DNA of 64,000 nt from Anaerolineales bacterium (lineage in GTDB: Bacteria > Chloroflexota > Anaerolineae > Anaerolineales > Villigracilaceae). Every line of letters begins with the position of its first letter. Positions within the stretch are counted from its first letter, which is position 1. Below the pieces are notes generated by a model that was not told where the DNA came from, did not search any database, and saw only the letters and a list, made by a program, of their open reading frames with translations. Of the stretch, positions 60,201 through 64,000 are shown piece after piece. The DNA lies in assembly GCA_020634895.1 (NCBI GenBank), contig JACKAV010000003.1, forward strand, positions 400,608 through 464,607. The letters are read 5' to 3'. The translations under genes and the position numbers were made by a program.

Positions 60201-61040
60201 TTATAGATTGGTAGATTTTATTTTCTTTTCGTATAACGGATTTAGCGCATCTAAAAATGCAAGCGCAGCCAGGAAGATTTCTTCTGTTTCCTTTTGCATT
60301 TCGGTTACTTTTTTATTAAGTTCTGTTTCGTAATATTCCTTGGCAGTCTTTGGGGATGGGATTTCTTTATCGTACAAACCTTTTTCTTTGGCTTCCTTCA
60401 ATGTTTGGTAGGCATAAAGATTATTTACGAAATCTATCTCTGGACGGGTGCTGCGGTGGACATATCGATTTCGTTCTTCTCGATATTTTGCGACCAAAGC
60501 ATCAATTTGTTGTAATGGTTCGAGAAGATGATGATTGGCAATTTCAGAGTTATTGATAAAATCCCGTTTTATTTTGGCTGGCTTTTTGCCAATTTCCAAA
60601 ACATCATTGACCATGAGCAGGGCAGTATCGTAAATGCCTGTGGCAACCACTCGATAATTGGCGTAGTTGTAAATTGTCCATTCCTGCGGGACAATCTTCA
60701 TATTACTCATCCAGCGCGGACTAAATCCTCTTAAAGTGAACAATGGAATATCATGCAGCCGCTTCAATCCCTCATAAAACGCACCGGAATATTCAAAAAC
60801 AAAACCGTGATATTTCAATTCGTCGGTTAAGACAAGTTCCTTATTATCCTTTTTGGCTTTGCGATTTTCTTCCCAGATAGGGATGATGGCATATTTGATG
60901 ATGTTCTTGAAATAAGGATGATCGTCAAACCGTTTCATGGCTGGGTTGGACGACTTGGATTTATGATGCGTTTTTTCCTTTTGAGCTAAAGGTAATAGTA
61001 CTTTTTTTAAGTCTCGTTTGCTTAATTTCTTTGGTGTCAT
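60201..61040 (-). CDS. HEPN-domain protein (Cthe_2314-like), linked to a restriction-modification gene
   Basis: 279 residues, mostly helical, with a Lys-rich N-terminus. The HEPN ribonuclease signature R-x4-H is present (RNRYVH, residues 190-195, in YREERNRYVHRST). The overall pattern resembles the Cthe_2314-type HEPN family, by memory. HEPN proteins often act as RNases in defence or toxin systems. The gene lies 34 bp behind the MmeI-like gene on the same strand, so both probably form an operon in an AT-rich, horizontally acquired segment. Confidence 0.65.
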   Translation of the reverse strand: MTPKKLSKRDLKKVLLPLAQKEKTHHKSKSSNPAMKRFDDHPYFKNIIKYAIIPIWEENRKAKKDNKELVLTDELKYHGFVFEYSGAFYEGLKRLHDIPLFTLRGFSPRWMSNMKIVPQEWTIYNYANYRVVATGIYDTALLMVNDVLEIGKKPAKIKRDFINNSEIANHHLLEPLQQIDALVAKYREERNRYVHRSTRPEIDFVNNLYAYQTLKEAKEKGLYDKEIPSPKTAKEYYETELNKKVTEMQKETEEIFLAALAFLDALNPLYEKKIKSTNL

Positions 61041-61074
61041 AGACTGCCCCGTGGTTAAAGTAACCTAAATTTAT

Positions 61075-63843
61075 TTATTTTTTTAATTTTCTTTTGGGTT
61101 TTGCTTCCATCGCCAAATTCATTGGTTCGGTGTATGCTCGATAGAGTGCAAATAGGAATTCCAGCCGTTCCAATTCGGACTTGAAAGGTTCGCGACGGTA
61201 ACAGGCATCTACAGCTTTATCGAGCGTTCGGTGAGCATCTACCAGAGCTTTGGGCATGGCGGCTGGGTCATATAAGTCTGCCAGTGAAGCGTTGGGAAAT
61301 TGATTTCGAGCATCCAACACTTTTTGGGCTGCATTTTCAACCTGTCCTTTTTGCTTTGCGTTTACTTCTGAAGCCCAGGGGAAATTATTGTAGACAATAT
61401 TATTTGAATACCGATAACGTCCTTCTAATCTTCCACAAACTGCTCGAACCCACGCCATGTGCATTAGTGAAGTAAGAACACCAAAATGATATAGTGATGC
61501 ATTTGGAACTGTACGTGCAAGATCGCTCGCAATAATATCCTTGTCCATAAACCCAATGGGTATATAAAACCGGTTTTCAGAAGAAACACCAGGAATCAAG
61601 AGATAATTAGATTCGGGCTGCCTAATTTCTCCAAAAAGATAAGGAATTTGTGCTAATTTCTTTGTCGTTTCGCGGTTGCTTGCAAGGCGTTTTTGTTTTA
61701 CGTTTTCTACCCGTTTCATGGTTTCAGGTAAGTTTCTCAGTTCTGCTGGAGAAATGTCTTTTAGCCAAAGGCACCAGCGATCTACTTTGTTTATAAATTC
61801 CTGCGAACCTAAGAACAGATGAATATATTTTTCTGCAGCAGGTTCCTTGGCAAGTAATTCTTTGTACTCTTCTATGTCTAAAATGAGGTATCCACCATCA
61901 TTTGCCATACTTCCGTAACTAATTTCAGGGACATCGCTAATAGGTTTATTGCGACTGTATACAATTATATTGTCAGCATCTACCAAATACGGATTGATGT
62001 TCTTTGCAATGATTTCCATTACATCAGCATCTGGGTTTGCATAATCAAATAAGCGTTTCTTTTTTGCGTCATTCAAGCCAAAACCAATAATTACACAGAA
62101 CACGGCGGCTTTTCCTCGCGCATCGTTCATCCACCGAAAAGTTCGGTGTGCAAAGTGGATTTTTATACCTTGTGCAAGCATCCATTTCCATAATGCACCT
62201 ACTTGTTCGCCTTGAGTGATCGAGTTTGTTGAAACAAAAGCCACTTTGATGGACGTGTTCTGGATAAATTGAACGGCTTTGATGTACCACGCGCTGACAT
62301 AATCCAATACACCATAGGTCTTGAGAGGCGCGCAAACAAGTTCCATGTCTTTGTTTTGTTCAGCATTACGCAAATGTTTTCCAATAAAAGGCGGGTTGCC
62401 TAAAATTGTTAGCCCTTCTTTGGGCACAAAGTTCCAGCCCATTTGCAGGGCGTTGCCGTGTTTAATATTTGCAGCTTTTTTTAACGGCAGGCGTATATAG
62501 GTTTGCCCGAATTCCTGCGAGAGTTCCATGTTCATTTGATGGTCGGTCAACCAAATTGCCACCTCGGCAATGCGGGCGGGAAATTCTTCAAGTTCAATGC
62601 CATAAAGCGAGTCGACATCTATACGGGACAGTTCTTCCACACCAATAATCATTTGCCGTGCATCTTTTCTTCTGGAGAGTTCCCGAAGTTGTATAAGGAT
62701 TTGGATTTCCAATCGGCGTAACTCACGATAGGTAATAATAAGGAAGTTTCCGCACCCGCAGGCAGGGTCAAAGAATCGCATACCTGCAATACGGTCATGG
62801 AGTTGTTTTAATTTGCGCTGATCGTTCTTTGAAGATTCAAATTCAGCTTCTATCTCATCCAAGAACAGCGGGCGCACAACCTTTAAGATGTTCTTCTCCG
62901 ATGTGTAATGTGCGCCGAGTTCCCGCCTTTGTTTCTTGTCCATTACCGATTGGAACAAAGAACCGAAAATGGAAGGGGAAACCGTGCTCCAGTCGAACGA
63001 ACAGCAATCAAGCAGAATACCGCGCATTTTCTCGTTGAATACAGGAATGGGGAGCGCTTCTTGAAATAACCCACCGTTCACATAGGGGAATTCTAATAAC
63101 TCATCATCCATTCCATTTTGACGGTTTTCAATCGGGGTATTTAACATTTGGAAGATCATTGCCAATGTTTGCCCTGTATCGAAACCATTTAAGTTTGTGC
63201 GGTTTTCAAGAAAATAATGAAAATGGTCTTTTGGAAGAATACCGGTGTCATCTGCAAATAAAATATAAACAAGGCGTACGAGGAAGATCTCAAGCATATG
63301 CCCTTTGTACCCGCTATCGAACAACTCATCATGCAATTCCCCCATTTTTTCTGCTACTTGTATATTAACAGGGTCTTCTTCGTGATGTTTGTGCTGTTTG
63401 TATCCTGAAATGAATCCAAAGAGATGGATTTTTTCAGGTAGCTCCTTCAAGGTGAAATCTATTTCAGTATTTGTGTCTAAGTCATATAAGCGAAAGTCAA
63501 TAAAGTCTGAAACAAGAATATATTTGGGTAAGTCTTGCTCGTTAATACCGGGGAAGTAATTCAATGCCTGTTCATAAGCTTTTGTTAAATCCTTGCCCTT
63601 TGATTTGTGTTCAACAAGCAATGTTCCTTTCCAGAACAGGTCAATGGAGCCGCGGGCATCACCAAGTTTCTTGACAGGTTCTTCAAATGAAGCAACCCGT
63701 CTACGCGTAATCCCGAAAACATTAAAGAAATCATTCCAGAAGGTCTGTGCTTCGGCGCGTTCTCGCTCTGCGTTTTCCCACTCTTTTACAAAGGTGTAGG
63801 CGCGGGTTTTGATTTCCTGTTGAGTTAGTGGCATTTTCGGCAC
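61075..63843 (-). CDS. MmeI-like type IIL restriction-modification enzyme
   Basis: 922 residues, the typical size of MmeI-like proteins. The N-terminal nuclease has Asp68 and Glu78-x-Lys80 (GSIDLFWKGTLLVEHKS), a PD-(D/E)xK site. A helical spacer follows, then the gamma-type N6-adenine methyltransferase core: FFDPACGCGNFLIITYREL (SAM motif) and ILGNPPFIGKHL (NPPF motif IV). The C-terminal target-recognition region ends with SELERLEFLFALYRAY. The enzyme cuts and methylates in one polypeptide and protects the host by hemimethylation. HEPN gene follows. Confidence 0.92.
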   Translation of the reverse strand: MPKMPLTQQEIKTRAYTFVKEWENAERERAEAQTFWNDFFNVFGITRRRVASFEEPVKKLGDARGSIDLFWKGTLLVEHKSKGKDLTKAYEQALNYFPGINEQDLPKYILVSDFIDFRLYDLDTNTEIDFTLKELPEKIHLFGFISGYKQHKHHEEDPVNIQVAEKMGELHDELFDSGYKGHMLEIFLVRLVYILFADDTGILPKDHFHYFLENRTNLNGFDTGQTLAMIFQMLNTPIENRQNGMDDELLEFPYVNGGLFQEALPIPVFNEKMRGILLDCCSFDWSTVSPSIFGSLFQSVMDKKQRRELGAHYTSEKNILKVVRPLFLDEIEAEFESSKNDQRKLKQLHDRIAGMRFFDPACGCGNFLIITYRELRRLEIQILIQLRELSRRKDARQMIIGVEELSRIDVDSLYGIELEEFPARIAEVAIWLTDHQMNMELSQEFGQTYIRLPLKKAANIKHGNALQMGWNFVPKEGLTILGNPPFIGKHLRNAEQNKDMELVCAPLKTYGVLDYVSAWYIKAVQFIQNTSIKVAFVSTNSITQGEQVGALWKWMLAQGIKIHFAHRTFRWMNDARGKAAVFCVIIGFGLNDAKKKRLFDYANPDADVMEIIAKNINPYLVDADNIIVYSRNKPISDVPEISYGSMANDGGYLILDIEEYKELLAKEPAAEKYIHLFLGSQEFINKVDRWCLWLKDISPAELRNLPETMKRVENVKQKRLASNRETTKKLAQIPYLFGEIRQPESNYLLIPGVSSENRFYIPIGFMDKDIIASDLARTVPNASLYHFGVLTSLMHMAWVRAVCGRLEGRYRYSNNIVYNNFPWASEVNAKQKGQVENAAQKVLDARNQFPNASLADLYDPAAMPKALVDAHRTLDKAVDACYRREPFKSELERLEFLFALYRAYTEPMNLAMEAKPKRKLKK

Positions 63844-63956
63844 CTTTCAGTAAAACTTTATGCAAGTATAGCATCAACACTACATTGAAAAATTCGCGTT
63901 ATTAGCTTTTTTTGGATGAGAAAAATATGCCTCAAAAAGTACAAAAAAAGGGATTA

Positions 63957-63998
63957 AATCCTCTCTAGACAGGATTCCAAACGAGTCTAGAGAGGATT
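63957..63998. terminator. Inverted repeat at the right edge
   Basis: Fourteen-base arms (AATCCTCTCTAGAC / GTCTAGAGAGGATT) with a 14-base loop. The reverse strand continues into a CCCTTTTTTT tract, so it could terminate a gene beyond the edge; the rest of 63844-63956 holds no gene. Confidence 0.5.
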
Positions 63999-64000
63999 GG

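Noticed and set aside
15659..63843. Mobile elements or prophage
   Set aside because: No transposase, integrase, terminal inverted repeats with target duplication, or phage structural genes seen; only REP-like palindromes and the AT-rich restriction block hint at transfer.

Overview
The window looks like a chromosomal segment of a Chloroflexota bacterium, most likely class Anaerolineae. This is inferred from gene content and style, not from a marker gene. The signs are many secreted or lipobox proteins built from NBR1-Ig-like, LysM, beta-propeller and discoidin modules with Pro/Thr linkers; a four-gene 2-oxoacid:ferredoxin oxidoreductase; NfeD plus slipin; and an MmeI-like restriction enzyme. 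No outer-membrane machinery is seen. Base composition is moderate except in the visibly AT-richer right end (about 60.2-64 kb). No rRNA, CRISPR array, transposase or prophage was found. One tRNA (Ser, CGA) is present.

Layout. 0-3.1 kb: a secreted NBR1-Ig protein cut by the left edge, then a beta-propeller lipoprotein. 3.1-7.1 kb: a compact reverse-strand operon (sensor kinase, response regulator, rRNA-type methyltransferase, ACT protein, membrane protein). 7.2-12.7 kb: small proteins, a LysM protein, a CorC/HlyC-type protein, selD with an in-frame UGA, and a band-7 protein. 12.8-17 kb: an orphan PyrK-like protein, a secreted repeat protein, and wecB/wecC for UDP-ManNAcA. 17-25.9 kb (forward): nfeD-slipin, two acyltransferases, RNase D overlapping a beta-CASP nuclease, tRNA-Ser, a two-gene glutamine-dependent NAD synthetase, and an MFS exporter. 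26-32 kb (reverse): an aldo/keto reductase-clpS-hypothetical-plsC operon, RidA, and the 2-oxoacid oxidoreductase operon. 32-40 kb: thiolase, a YCF48-like lipoprotein, a CBS protein, the rhodanese-SufE pair, RNase H, a site-2 protease fused to TPRs, and an isochorismatase-type hydrolase. 40-47 kb: a GNAT, a PQ-loop protein divergent from a MocR regulator, an M48 protease, and a TetR-epimerase-DegV operon. 47-47.7 kb: an ArsR regulator with a tiny Cys-rich peptide. 47.7-58.6 kb: PepF and secreted or exported proteins. 58.8-59.2 kb: rpsU with a structured leader. 60-63.8 kb: a HEPN-domain protein and an MmeI-like restriction-modification enzyme.

Three observations stand out. (1) The selD reading frame continues upstream through a UGA at the catalytic position, with a hairpin immediately downstream, so SelD appears to be a selenoprotein here and ordinary gene calling truncates it. 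(2) An ArsR-family repressor with a CCCC run is followed by a 25-residue peptide containing eight cysteines. The same inverted repeat (ATAGA-N6-TCTAT) lies between the -35 and -10 of arsR, in front of the peptide gene, and behind it. This looks like a minimal metal-sensing and metal-sequestering cassette. (3) The rpsU leader contains a closed multi-hairpin RNA whose outer stem shares nucleotides with an intrinsic terminator, suggesting attenuation of ribosomal protein S21.

Many genes have a TATAAT-like box only 6-11 bases before the start codon and no Shine-Dalgarno sequence, which points to frequent leaderless transcription. Others carry a clear GGAG-type ribosome binding site.
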